A stretch of DNA of 64,000 nucleotides from contig NZ_FWWW01000049.1 of the NCBI RefSeq assembly GCF_900176135.1, positions 1-64,000 on the forward strand, given 5' to 3'. Below the pieces are notes generated by a model. The model did not search any database. It was given only the letters and a program-made list of their open reading frames with translations, and was not told where the DNA came from. Each line of letters starts with the position of its first letter. Positions within the stretch are counted from its first letter, which is position 1. Source of the stretch: Hymenobacter roseosalivarius DSM 11622. GTDB lineage: Bacteria > Bacteroidota > Bacteroidia > Cytophagales > Hymenobacteraceae. Below are positions 54,623-62,016 of the stretch, piece after piece. Position numbers and translations under genes: made by a program.

Positions 54623-55780
54623 TTACGCTACTTTTTTTTTAGCCTCGCCGTTGGAGCCAGCCCCCAGCTCGCGGGCAAACTGCACAGCACCGTTCAAGTA
54701 CGTGAGCTTCATCAGCGTCAGCTCCACATGCAGGCGCTGGTTTTTGGCTTGCTTGAACTCCCGGTCGCACTGGCTGACCAGGTTCAGGGCCGAGAGCAGA
54801 AAAGGCAGCGGAGCCGTCTGCGCCTGCTGCACGTAGCGCGCCCGAATGCCCTCCGACACTTCCAGCAACTGCACCGTCACGGGGTCTTTGCACACTAGCA
54901 AACCACGCAAATGCTCGGCCGCGCCCACCACGAAATTATGCAGGTCGAAGCCGTTCTGCATGATTTCCTCCAGCAAAAGCAAGGAGCCGGAGAGGTTTTC
55001 ATTCACCAGAAAATCGACCAGCCGGAAGTAGTACTCATAGTCCAGAATGTGCAGGTTCTGCACCACATCCTGATAGCGGAGCGAGTTACCCGAAAACGTG
55101 ACCATTTGGTCGAAGATGGAGAGGGCATCGCGCAGAGCGCCGTCGGCTTTCTGCGCCACTAAGTGCAGGGCATCGGGCTCAGCGGTAATCTGCTCCTGCT
55201 GCGCGATATAGCCCAAATGGCCCACGATATCATCGACCCGAATCCGGTTGAAGTCGAATATCTGGCAGCGCGACAAAATCGTGGGGATGATTTTGTGCCG
55301 CTCGGTGGTAGCCAGAATGAAAATAGCGTACGACGGCGGCTCTTCCAGGGTCTTCAAAAAGGCGTTGAAGGCCGCGTTGGAGAGCATGTGCACCTCGTCA
55401 ATAATGTAGATCTTGTACTTGCCGGTCTGCGGGGCATAGCGCACCTGCTCCACCAAACTGCGGATATCCTCCACCGAGTTGTTGGAGGCCGCATCCAGCT
55501 CGTGCACGTTAAACGACGCGTTCTGGTTGAACGAGCGGCAGGAGTCGCATTGATCACAGGCCTCGGTTTCGGGCGAGAGGTTCTGGCAGTTAATGGTCTT
55601 GGCCAGAATGCGGGCGCAGGTGGTTTTGCCCACCCCCCGCGGACCGCAAAACAGGAAAGCCTGTGCCAGATGGTTACTGACAATGGCATTTTGCAGGGTA
55701 GTAGTTACGTGCTGCTGCCCCACCACGCTCCGAAAGGTGGCAGGCCGGTACTTACGGGCCGAAACGACGAAATTTTCCAT
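54623..55780 (-). CDS. dnaX: DNA polymerase III gamma subunit (DnaX ATPase part)
   Basis: From ATG 55780 (MENFVVSARKYRPATF) the zero frame gives 385 residues ending KKVA at TAA 54623. It contains the full clamp-loader AAA+ module: GQQHV, Walker A GPRGVGKTT, the zinc site with Cys residues in NCQNLSPETEACDQCDSC, Walker B YIIDEVHML, sensor 1 ATTERHKIIPTILSRCQIF and the lid/collar domain. It loads the sliding clamp at replication forks. The stop comes only three codons after an A9 run, after which the -1 frame continues for 316 codons, so this ORF is the gamma-like short form. Confidence 0.93.
   Translation of the reverse strand: MENFVVSARKYRPATFRSVVGQQHVTTTLQNAIVSNHLAQAFLFCGPRGVGKTTCARILAKTINCQNLSPETEACDQCDSCRSFNQNASFNVHELDAASNNSVEDIRSLVEQVRYAPQTGKYKIYIIDEVHMLSNAAFNAFLKTLEEPPSYAIFILATTERHKIIPTILSRCQIFDFNRIRVDDIVGHLGYIAQQEQITAEPDALHLVAQKADGALRDALSIFDQMVTFSGNSLRYQDVVQNLHILDYEYYFRLVDFLVNENLSGSLLLLEEIMQNGFDLHNFVVGAAEHLRGLLVCKDPVTVQLLEVSEGIRARYVQQAQTAPLPFLLSALNLVSQCDREFKQAKNQRLHVELTLMKLTYLNGAVQFARELGAGSNGEAKKKVA
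54632..54640 (-). promoter_or_regulatory. A9 slippery run in dnaX
   Basis: On the minus strand GCT is followed by nine A and then GTAGCGTAA. In frame this is AAA AAA AAA GTA GCG stop. A -1 shift, or one extra A from polymerase slippage, continues as KKSSVSGATPQ into the downstream frame. Thermus thermophilus dnaX also uses an A9 slippage site, and E. coli dnaX uses A AAA AAG. Confidence 0.8.
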
Positions 55781-55937
55781 ACTTCTACCTACAAAGATAC
55801 CCCGAAAGGCAAGGAACCCCAAGCCGGCGCTTGGGATTACCTATACCGGAACAAAATTGCCCCCCGGCAACGTTTTCCCGGTGATGTGCGTACATTCGCA
55901 CCCCGCTCTTCGGCGCGGGTATCGTTCTTTCTAATTT

Positions 55938-56305
55938 GGGGCTGACTGGAATTGACAGCTTGTGCAGGTCGCGAGTAAGCGTGTCAGGAGTTGAATGGAT
56001 CTCCTGTTAAAAAGTCATTCAAACAGTAAATGGCGAGTATAGCTACGCCATGGCTGCTTAGTCTAGGTACTAAGTAATGCCATCGTTCCGCATCCGTCTT
56101 CCTTTTCACGGGTGAGCACGGGACGTCGTAAGTAAAGGGATAGTTTGGGCAGAGGTGTGATGCTCAGGCGAAAACAACTGCATCTAAGGGAAATTCAAAG
56201 GCCTGATGTGCGCCCGGATTTCCCCGACAATTCAAGCATAGATACACACGTAGAAAGCTCGTCGGTTTCCTTGTCTGGACCAGGGTTCGAATCCCTGCAG
56301 CTCCA
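55938..56305 (+). ncRNA. ssrA: transfer-messenger RNA (tmRNA)
   Basis: The 5' end GGGGCTG (55938-55944) pairs with CAGCTCC (56298-56304) to form the acceptor stem. The T arm with GGTTCGAATCC and the 5' sequence GACTGGAATTGACAGC are tmRNA hallmarks. The tag frame GGC GAG TAT AGC TAC GCC ATG GCT GCT TAG lies at 56032-56061 and encodes GEYSYAMAA, close to the Bacteroidota tag type ending in AA. The CCA end is not encoded (sequence after the discriminator A is CAT). Length is about 368 bases. A terminator follows within 6 bases. Confidence 0.95.
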
Positions 56306-56310
56306 CATGA

Positions 56311-56341
56311 AAAAGCCCCCCGGTTTCGGGGGGCTTTTTTT
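56311..56341 (+). terminator. rho-independent terminator of ssrA
   Basis: A 12-base arm AAAAGCCCCCCG pairs with CGGGGGGCTTTT around GTTT, followed by more T. It is made from two inverted GGGGGGC motifs. Confidence 0.93.
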
Positions 56342-56384
56342 GTTTATAGTTGTTATGCATTAGCTAACAACCTCTTATTAGCAC

Positions 56385-56588
56385 CTACTTATTCCACCAA
56401 ACGCCATCCCGCAGGTCATCCAACGAACCCGGCTGGGTTACTTCCGGGCTGTCGGTGGTGCGTTCGGTTTCGGGATAGAGCAGGCGTTGGGGCTCAGAAG
56501 AGTTAGGTAGGGCCGCTGGGAAGTCTATGCTCCGGAAGCCGTTATAGGCTTCGATGCTGTTCAAGGAAAGCCATTCATTGCTGAGTAA
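56385..56588 (-). pseudogene. relic of a SusD/RagB-type lipoprotein gene, C-terminal end
   Basis: An open minus-strand frame of 67 codons ends at TAG 56385 and reads WLSLNSIEAYNGFRSIDFP, then PNSSEPQRLLYPETERTTDSP and the end DLRDGVWWNK. This is the recognisable C-terminus of SusD-like nutrient-binding outer-membrane lipoproteins, usually about 500 residues. Upstream there is a stop in frame and no further SusD sequence, so most of the gene is lost. The rest of the gap from 56306 to 56851 holds AT-rich sequence with no other gene. Confidence 0.75.
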
Positions 56589-56851
56589 TCAATTATGCCA
56601 ACTTATGAAGCACCTGTTTACAGCTGACGACAGACAAAAATGGTATAAATTTTTATCAAAATAGTTTAATAAAAGATAGTTTGGTTTCTTATCTTCACTA
56701 TGTGGCTTGCCGAGGTCTTAAAGTCTGCATAATACTTACCCAGAGCAACATATAAGTACTTCTGAAGCAGTGTCTACCAAAGCCGCTGGTTATGGCTACG
56801 GTACTGTGGCTACCTGGCTTGGCGCACAGTTTATCCACTAAGCTTTTGTGT

Positions 56852-57550
56852 ATGGGCAAGAAATACGTTCTGCCTTCCTCTAAGGTGAGCTTGGTTGCTG
56901 CAGCACTGATAATGATGCTTAGCTGTGAGGGGTGTGGCTGGAAGGGCCCAACAGAATTGATACCGGCTATGAAGCCGGGTGCTGCGCCAGCGCTGGCAGC
57001 CGAGGAGGAATTATCATCTGAGCTGGTGCCCGCGCCGGTATTGGCGGAGTCGCCGGGCGTGGTTACTATGAGCCGGTACCACTCCCTGCTCGCGCATACC
57101 AAGGGGCGCATCAAGCGCATATTCTTCGAGCCGGGGCAGTACGTGCGCAAAGGCCACATTTTGGTGAAGGGCTACAACCACAACTATGTGGTAGCACCCG
57201 TCAATGGCTTTGTTGCGGAGAAGTTGATTGATGGCAGCACGTATCTGACTTATAATACCGTCGTGGCTTCGCTGCTGGAGCTGGAGCCTTTCCAGATGCA
57301 ATTAATGCCCCCCAGCGCCTATACCCAGCCTGTTGCTCCCGGTTGGGAAGCCCGACTAAGCCGTTGGGAAGACAAATCGTTCGCGGCAAGTGGGGTAGTT
57401 CTGGGCTCCCATTTAAGCACCGACGGCACTTTGGTCGTGGACCTGCGGCTGCGTAGCCTTGCCGGTGGCAATCTTACGGAAGGCACAAAAATTAGGGCAG
57501 TGCTGGCTCCCCCACAAGTTGCGGTCCGCTCAAAAAGCCTCAGGCCCTGA
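56852..57550 (+). CDS. HlyD/lipoyl-like putative lipoprotein
   Basis: I prefer ATG 56852 (MGKKYVLPSSKVSLVAAAL), which opens a signal sequence running to MMLSCEGC, a possible lipobox; the longer frame adds a 20-residue leader. The 232-residue product has a Pro/Glu-rich linker, then a single barrel-sandwich hybrid domain with KGRIKRIFFEPGQYVRKGHILVKGYNHNYVVAPVNGFVAEKLIDGSTY. This is the pattern of RND and HlyD adaptors but without a long helical hairpin. No RND pump gene is adjacent. It could be a solitary adaptor fragment or a distinct biotinyl-lipoyl-like lipoprotein. Confidence 0.72.
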   Translation: MGKKYVLPSSKVSLVAAALIMMLSCEGCGWKGPTELIPAMKPGAAPALAAEEELSSELVPAPVLAESPGVVTMSRYHSLLAHTKGRIKRIFFEPGQYVRKGHILVKGYNHNYVVAPVNGFVAEKLIDGSTYLTYNTVVASLLELEPFQMQLMPPSAYTQPVAPGWEARLSRWEDKSFAASGVVLGSHLSTDGTLVVDLRLRSLAGGNLTEGTKIRAVLAPPQVAVRSKSLRP

Positions 57551-57614
57551 TGTCCGTGTACGCACGGTTGCTTATGCACATTAGCTACCTGCTCCCACCT
57601 TAATTTTCCCGGTC

Positions 57615-57710
57615 ATGCAGAACATCAACACAAATACCCGAGACAATCTGATAATTGCCGTGTTCATGGCGGCGCTGGTAGCCAGCGCGGCCATGTTTTA
57701 CTTCTGGTAG
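57615..57710 (+). CDS. putative 31-aa membrane peptide
   Basis: ATG 57615 to TAG 57710 encodes MQNINTNTRDN followed by one hydrophobic span LIIAVFMAALVASAAMFYFW ending at the stop. It begins 64 bases after the HlyD-like gene and reads in the same direction. The polar start, single clean span and terminal Phe/Trp resemble small tail-anchored membrane proteins. There is no homology evidence. Confidence 0.5.
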   Translation: MQNINTNTRDNLIIAVFMAALVASAAMFYFW

Positions 57711-57826
57711 GATGCCAAAGCGGGTTTTCCTGTGAAATGATCTGATTGAAACAGACAGGGACAAGTCTTGCCTTCTGGTGCTCATGACCGAAAACCACCC
57801 CCGCTGGATCTTGAGGTGGTGCTCAC

Positions 57827-58609
57827 TTGCCCGCGGAAGCAAAAAAAGTGAACTTACCGCTTATGGGCCCTGATGTTCCTTCTACTTTGGCGCTTATACG
57901 GCGTACCTGGCAACAGCTGCACACCGAAGAATTGATCGCCTTACCTCCCGCCGAGACGGTCCGCGAGGCGGTGGAGGCGCTCGGCCAACACTTGCTCCGC
58001 ACGCAGTTTATGCTCGTGACCCAGTTGCCGGAACTGCAGGTTCACTTCTGCAGCCCCGGCGTGGAGACGCTGCTGGGGTGCCCGCCGGCGGAGTTCAGCT
58101 TCGAGTGGCTCTATGCCCGCATGCATCCCGACGACGGACCGCTCGTTGCCGAAGCAACGGCCCTCTCCGCCCGCTTTGCCGACCATTGCCGCCACGAGCT
58201 TCAGGGGCACGTATTCTCTATAGATTATCGCCTGCGTCACCAGGACGGGCACTGGGTACGCGTGCTGCGCCAAAACTTTCCCGTCCGCCTGGATGAGGAC
58301 GGCAAACTCGTGCTGGTGGGCAGCATCTACACTGATATTACTCACCACAAGGTCACGACGGACATCCGCTTTCATTTTTCCCATCCTGGCTTTGCTGCCT
58401 GGGTACGGACCGCCGCACCCCCAGAAGCCGATACGCTGAGTCCGCGGGAACAGGCCGTGCTGGGTCTGGTACTGCGGGGCTATACCTCCCAGCAGATTGC
58501 CGAGCAGCTGTACGTGAGCAGCCATACCATCAGCACGCACCGCCGCAATATCGGGCGCAAGCTGGGAAACCGCGACCTGAGCCACCTGTTGAGCCACTTG
58601 GATACCTGA
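57827..58609 (+). CDS. PAS domain LuxR-type transcriptional regulator
   Basis: The 260-residue protein has a PAS domain at about 45-170 (FMLVTQLPELQVHFCSPGVETLLGCPP, HPDDGPLV, DYRLRHQDGHWVRVLRQ). The PAC-like end is VLVGSIYTDITHHK. A LuxR/GerE helix-turn-helix at about 202-257 contains LSPREQAVLGLVLRGYTSQQIAEQLYVSSHTISTHRRNIGRKL. There is no receiver domain, so it would sense a ligand or redox state directly. ATG 57863 is an alternative start. It converges with the hydrolase gene. Confidence 0.88.
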   Translation: MPAEAKKVNLPLMGPDVPSTLALIRRTWQQLHTEELIALPPAETVREAVEALGQHLLRTQFMLVTQLPELQVHFCSPGVETLLGCPPAEFSFEWLYARMHPDDGPLVAEATALSARFADHCRHELQGHVFSIDYRLRHQDGHWVRVLRQNFPVRLDEDGKLVLVGSIYTDITHHKVTTDIRFHFSHPGFAAWVRTAAPPEADTLSPREQAVLGLVLRGYTSQQIAEQLYVSSHTISTHRRNIGRKLGNRDLSHLLSHLDT

Positions 58610-58623
58610 CTTTAGGCTAGGCG

Positions 58624-59532
58624 CTAGTGGGAGGCAGGGGAGGTGTGTGCGGCGAAGGCCAGCAGCAGGGCGTTGAAAGCAGTCGGATTTTCCAGAAAGG
58701 GTAGATGCCCCGCCCGCGGCACGATTTGCACCGCTTCACCCCAGCAGGTAGGCATAAGCAGAGAGGCAAAGTAGTCAGGAGCGAGCATCGCTTCTTTCTC
58801 ACCCAGAATAAAAGCCAGCGGCACGGAGGTAGCGCGGACCAGCCCGACTTCATCGGCAAGCTCACTTGCGGCGATACTGGCGGCCAGAGCCGTACGCATC
58901 CGCCCATCGGCCCGGCCCAGGGCAGCTGCCAGCAGGGCCACCTCGTCATCGGGACTAGTAGGGCGCAGGCAGTAGCGCGCCAAAGCAGTGACTTGGTCAG
59001 CCGTAAGAGAAGGGGCATAGAATAGCCCCCCCGTTTCGCTCAGGCGAAAGGCGGCAGCTAAGTCCGTAGGGGTGCTCACGGGTGGGGTGCCCACCGTGAG
59101 CAGGCCCCGCAGGTGAGATAGCTCCGGTAGGGCATCGAGCAGCAGATGGCCCCCGTAGGAGTGACCCACGATCAGGGCCTGCTCGCAGCGCAGGGCCCGA
59201 ATAGCGGCTACCAGCACCTGCCGGAGACGCGGTGGCGAATACCACTCGGGAGCATCAGGCGACTGGCCGTGGCCGGGCAGATTCAGGGCCACAAGGCGAA
59301 AGGCCTGGAGCTCGGGTGCCGTCCATTGTCGCTGAAAAGTACTGGCTGCCAGCGAATTGCCGTGTACAAATAATAGTGGGGGCCCCATGGGGTTACCACC
59401 TTCGTAGGTGGCGACACGCAGCGAGAGCTCCGGCAAAGCCAGGAAAACAGGCCGCATTGCTGTCTCCAGTGCCAGGCCGGCCAGTGCTGGAAAGTGTGAG
59501 TGTGCAGAAGGGGCTAACGGAGGGGAAGGCAT
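58624..59532 (-). CDS. alpha/beta hydrolase
   Basis: The 302-residue alpha/beta-hydrolase has the oxyanion segment PLLFVHGNSLAAS, nucleophile elbow VGHSYGG, a probable acid after PLAFILGEKEAML and the catalytic His in PRAGHLPFLENP. It could be an esterase, lipase or haloperoxidase-type enzyme; the substrate is not evident. ATG 59457 (MRPVFLALPELS) is a plausible shorter start, since the first 25 residues are not conserved-looking. Upstream (59533-59802) the 270-base AT-rich gap contains GGTATAATACTACC but no gene. Confidence 0.85.
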   Translation of the reverse strand: MPSPPLAPSAHSHFPALAGLALETAMRPVFLALPELSLRVATYEGGNPMGPPLLFVHGNSLAASTFQRQWTAPELQAFRLVALNLPGHGQSPDAPEWYSPPRLRQVLVAAIRALRCEQALIVGHSYGGHLLLDALPELSHLRGLLTVGTPPVSTPTDLAAAFRLSETGGLFYAPSLTADQVTALARYCLRPTSPDDEVALLAAALGRADGRMRTALAASIAASELADEVGLVRATSVPLAFILGEKEAMLAPDYFASLLMPTCWGEAVQIVPRAGHLPFLENPTAFNALLLAFAAHTSPASH

Positions 59533-59802
59533 AGCATTTATTCGACCAAGGGAACACAGTTTAGCAAGAATATATAGGAAGGTATAATACTACCAAAAAA
59601 TAGAATAATACCTAAAAAGGGGTATTGCAGGCAGTGGAGGTAGTAAGGTACTTTACAGCCACTTTACTCCGTCTCCTTACTGGTTAGCGGTGGCACATCT
59701 TACGGGATAAAAAGCATCGGGAGCCGCCTGAGCGCCCACACTGCCTGCCGCGTACCCTTCCCAACTGCTTCGTCTTTCTATATCTCTCCTGCTAACTTTT
59801 AT

Positions 59803-60243
59803 ATGAAAAATTTATTCTTCCTCGCCCTCCTCGCTGTCCCTTTCATAGCGGCTTACACCAAAGAAAACGCCGAGCCGGAACCCGCCCTGAAAGTTGAGCT
59901 CCTGACCGGTAAAGACTGGATGCGTACGGGCAGCACAATAACGGTCAATGGCGTTACTACTGATACGCACGCCACGCTAAGTGCCTGCGACAAGGATGAC
60001 TATATGCGCTTTGAAGAGGCGCAGGAGATGTTCTACGACGAGGGAGCCTCCAAGTGTTCGGCTGCATCTCCACAACGGATAAAGGGAGTTCGGTGGGTGG
60101 ACGACGGGAAAATGATACTCGGCATGGGCATCAGCAACGGCCACAACGGCGCGCACCAGGTGATTGAGCTGAGCGCGAATACCTTAACTTTTGCCCAAAC
60201 GATTGCCGACAAGCGCTACACCTACACGTTTACCAAGCGCTAA
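59803..60243 (+). CDS. secreted lipocalin-like hypothetical protein
   Basis: The 146-residue protein has a signal peptide (MKNLFFLALLAVPFIAAYTKE). A mature part follows with LLTGKDWMRTGSTITVNG near the start, a Cys pair (SACDKDDY and SKCSAASP) that could form a disulphide, and a final strand TFAQTIADKRYTYTFTKR. The order (tight N-terminal Trp, central CDKDD, closing beta-strand) resembles Bacteroidota lipocalin-like domain proteins, whose role is unknown. It is a single gene. Confidence 0.7.
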   Translation: MKNLFFLALLAVPFIAAYTKENAEPEPALKVELLTGKDWMRTGSTITVNGVTTDTHATLSACDKDDYMRFEEAQEMFYDEGASKCSAASPQRIKGVRWVDDGKMILGMGISNGHNGAHQVIELSANTLTFAQTIADKRYTYTFTKR

Positions 60244-60569
60244 GCTGCGCCCCGAACTAACTCAGGGCGTGTTCTGATACGCTTTGGATCATGTGATTCA
60301 CCTGGTCCAGGGCGCGGCACGATTAATCCAGAAGTTACGCACTCGAAGCAAAAATCCTGGAAAGCCAATCAGCGGTCGAAGGCCCAAAAGTGGCTGCGGC
60401 AACGTAAAAAAGCCCCCCAGGTGCGGGCAAAGTGGTTTCGCAACAGCAACTGCATCAGTTCTGATGTAGAATGTGGGCAAGACGCTGTTTGATGACGTGT
60501 TAAAGCGAAAAGCCAAGCGAGAGCACACTCGAGTTGGACATATTTCCTATTGGTTCAACGACAGACTGC
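60244..60569. other. gene-free region
   Basis: These 326 bases between the lipocalin-like gene and the receiver-cyclase gene show no convincing frame, repeat or hairpin. One GCCCCCC motif preceded by four A lies near 60410. Short frames on either strand lack protein-like composition. Confidence 0.5.
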
Positions 60570-61616
60570 CTACGACACTACTTCGTACGTCATCACGGGA
60601 TGGGCCTTGTTCTTTAAGGTAAACTCCTGCACGGGCTGGCACTGAAACGACTCTTTGACCTTTTGGTATGTAGCTTCGGTAACCAGAATTTGCCCCGGCT
60701 GCGCTACTGACTGCAGGCGCTGCCCCAGATTTACGGTGTCCCCAATGATAGTATAATCCAGACGCTTCAGCGAGGCCGAACCGATATTGCCGGATACCAC
60801 TTCCCCCGTACTGATGCCAATGGCTACATCTGGCCGGTAGGTAACGCCATCAGGCAGCGGCTCAGAGTTGGTTTGCAGTAAGGTCCGCACCGACAGGGCC
60901 GCATCGATGGCGCGGTCCAGATGATACGTGCCCCGGAAAACAGCCATGACGGCATCGCCCATAAACTTATCGACGTAGCCGCCCTGGGCAATGATTTCCT
61001 TCACCATCTGATCGAAGTACATATTCAGCAAACGTACCAGGGCATCAGCGGGCAGCTTCTCAGCCAGCGCCGTGAAGCCGCAGATATCAATAAAAATGAC
61101 GGTGGCCTCAATGCTTTCACTCGCCATCAGACGGTTTTCCAGGCCTGGTCGCGCCATGAAATTGAGCACCGTTTCGTCCACGTACATCTTCAGGATGTTG
61201 TTTTCCTGAATAGCCCGGATTGTCTCGCGCAGCTGCTTTACCTGCCCGATTGTCTTCTCCAGCGTCACTTCCAGGTCTGCGAAATCCACCGGCTTGCACA
61301 CGAAGTCGAAGGCTCCGCGGTTCATAGCCGTGCGGATGTTCTGCATATCGCCGTAGGCCGAAACTATCACGGTTTTCAGGGTCGGATTTACCTCGGGTAG
61401 CTTGGTAAGCAGGGTCAGCCCATCCATCACGGGCATATTGATATCAGAGAGCACAATATCGACATCGGGCTGCTCCTTGAGCTTATCCAGTGCCTGCTGC
61501 CCATCGTGGGCAAACCGAAACTCATAGGTGCCTTCGCGAATCTTGCGTCGGAACTTCTGCTTGATCAGCAACTCTAAATCAGCCTCATCATCTACCACCA
61601 GTATCTTGGTTTTCAT
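60570..61616 (-). CDS. response regulator with class III adenylate cyclase domain
   Basis: This is a 348-residue fusion. Receiver domain 1-125: acidic pocket VVDDEAD, phospho-acceptor Asp in DIVLSDINMP, Lys in CKPVDF. A signalling helix (about 128-150) joins it to the cyclase catalytic domain (about 170-348), with metal-binding Asp residues in VIFIDICGFT and GDAVMAVF. The Lys in DKFMGD and Asp in LDYTIIGDTVN favour ATP over GTP, and the transition-state Asn/Arg are in VNLGQRLQ. All catalytic positions are intact, so cAMP synthesis controlled by phosphorylation is expected. It is third in a kinase, receiver, receiver-cyclase cassette. Confidence 0.93.
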   Translation of the reverse strand: MKTKILVVDDEADLELLIKQKFRRKIREGTYEFRFAHDGQQALDKLKEQPDVDIVLSDINMPVMDGLTLLTKLPEVNPTLKTVIVSAYGDMQNIRTAMNRGAFDFVCKPVDFADLEVTLEKTIGQVKQLRETIRAIQENNILKMYVDETVLNFMARPGLENRLMASESIEATVIFIDICGFTALAEKLPADALVRLLNMYFDQMVKEIIAQGGYVDKFMGDAVMAVFRGTYHLDRAIDAALSVRTLLQTNSEPLPDGVTYRPDVAIGISTGEVVSGNIGSASLKRLDYTIIGDTVNLGQRLQSVAQPGQILVTEATYQKVKESFQCQPVQEFTLKNKAHPVMTYEVVS

Positions 61617-61626
61617 AGCGTGGCTT

Positions 61627-62016
61627 TCAGGTAGTATTCAGGAGAAGCAGCTTTTGTCTTAACGTAGCAAAATCAAGCGGCTTTGATAAAAAATCATTGG
61701 CTCCCAGCTTCATAGCCGTGTCGTAGCTCCCGGCATCGGCATACGCTGTAATCATCATCACCAAGGGCGGCGGAATCGGATGATCTTTCTTGATCAGGCG
61801 AAGCAGCTCCAGGCCACTCATGCCCGGCATGTTAATGTCGGACAAAATCAGCACCACTTCCGAATAATGCGGCTCCTGTTCTAAGTACGCTAACGCCTCC
61901 TCGCCGGAAAAGGTGAAGGAAAAAGAAAATATTCCCTCACGGATTTCCCGGCGGAAGCGCTGCTCAAACAGGAGCCGTACATCGGCCTCATCGTCTACAA
62001 CCAAGATCTTTCTCAT
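61627..62016 (-). CDS. single-domain response regulator
   Basis: This 129-residue receiver has VVDDEADVRLLFEQRFRREIREG, the phospho-acceptor Asp in LILSDINMPGMSGLEL, the Thr/Ser position in MITAYAD and the Lys in LSKPLDF. No output domain is attached. Its N-terminus closely resembles that of the receiver-cyclase gene 10 bases downstream, suggesting duplication. Its ATG overlaps the TGA of the kinase gene (ATGA), so kinase and regulator are translated together. Confidence 0.92.
   Translation of the reverse strand: MRKILVVDDEADVRLLFEQRFRREIREGIFSFSFTFSGEEALAYLEQEPHYSEVVLILSDINMPGMSGLELLRLIKKDHPIPPPLVMMITAYADAGSYDTAMKLGANDFLSKPLDFATLRQKLLLLNTT

Noticed and set aside
56266..56305. Possible separate tRNA gene (GGTTCGAATCC loop)
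   Set aside because: It is the T arm of tmRNA; the upstream sequence lacks D and anticodon arms and pairs instead with the 5' end at 55938.
56145..56363. 72-codon frame within the ssrA region
   Set aside because: It overlaps the tmRNA 3' half and its terminator and has no protein character.
60284..60469. Possible decayed transposase between 60.2 and 60.5 kb
   Set aside because: Neither strand yields a DDE, HTH or other transposase pattern, and no terminal inverted repeat was found.
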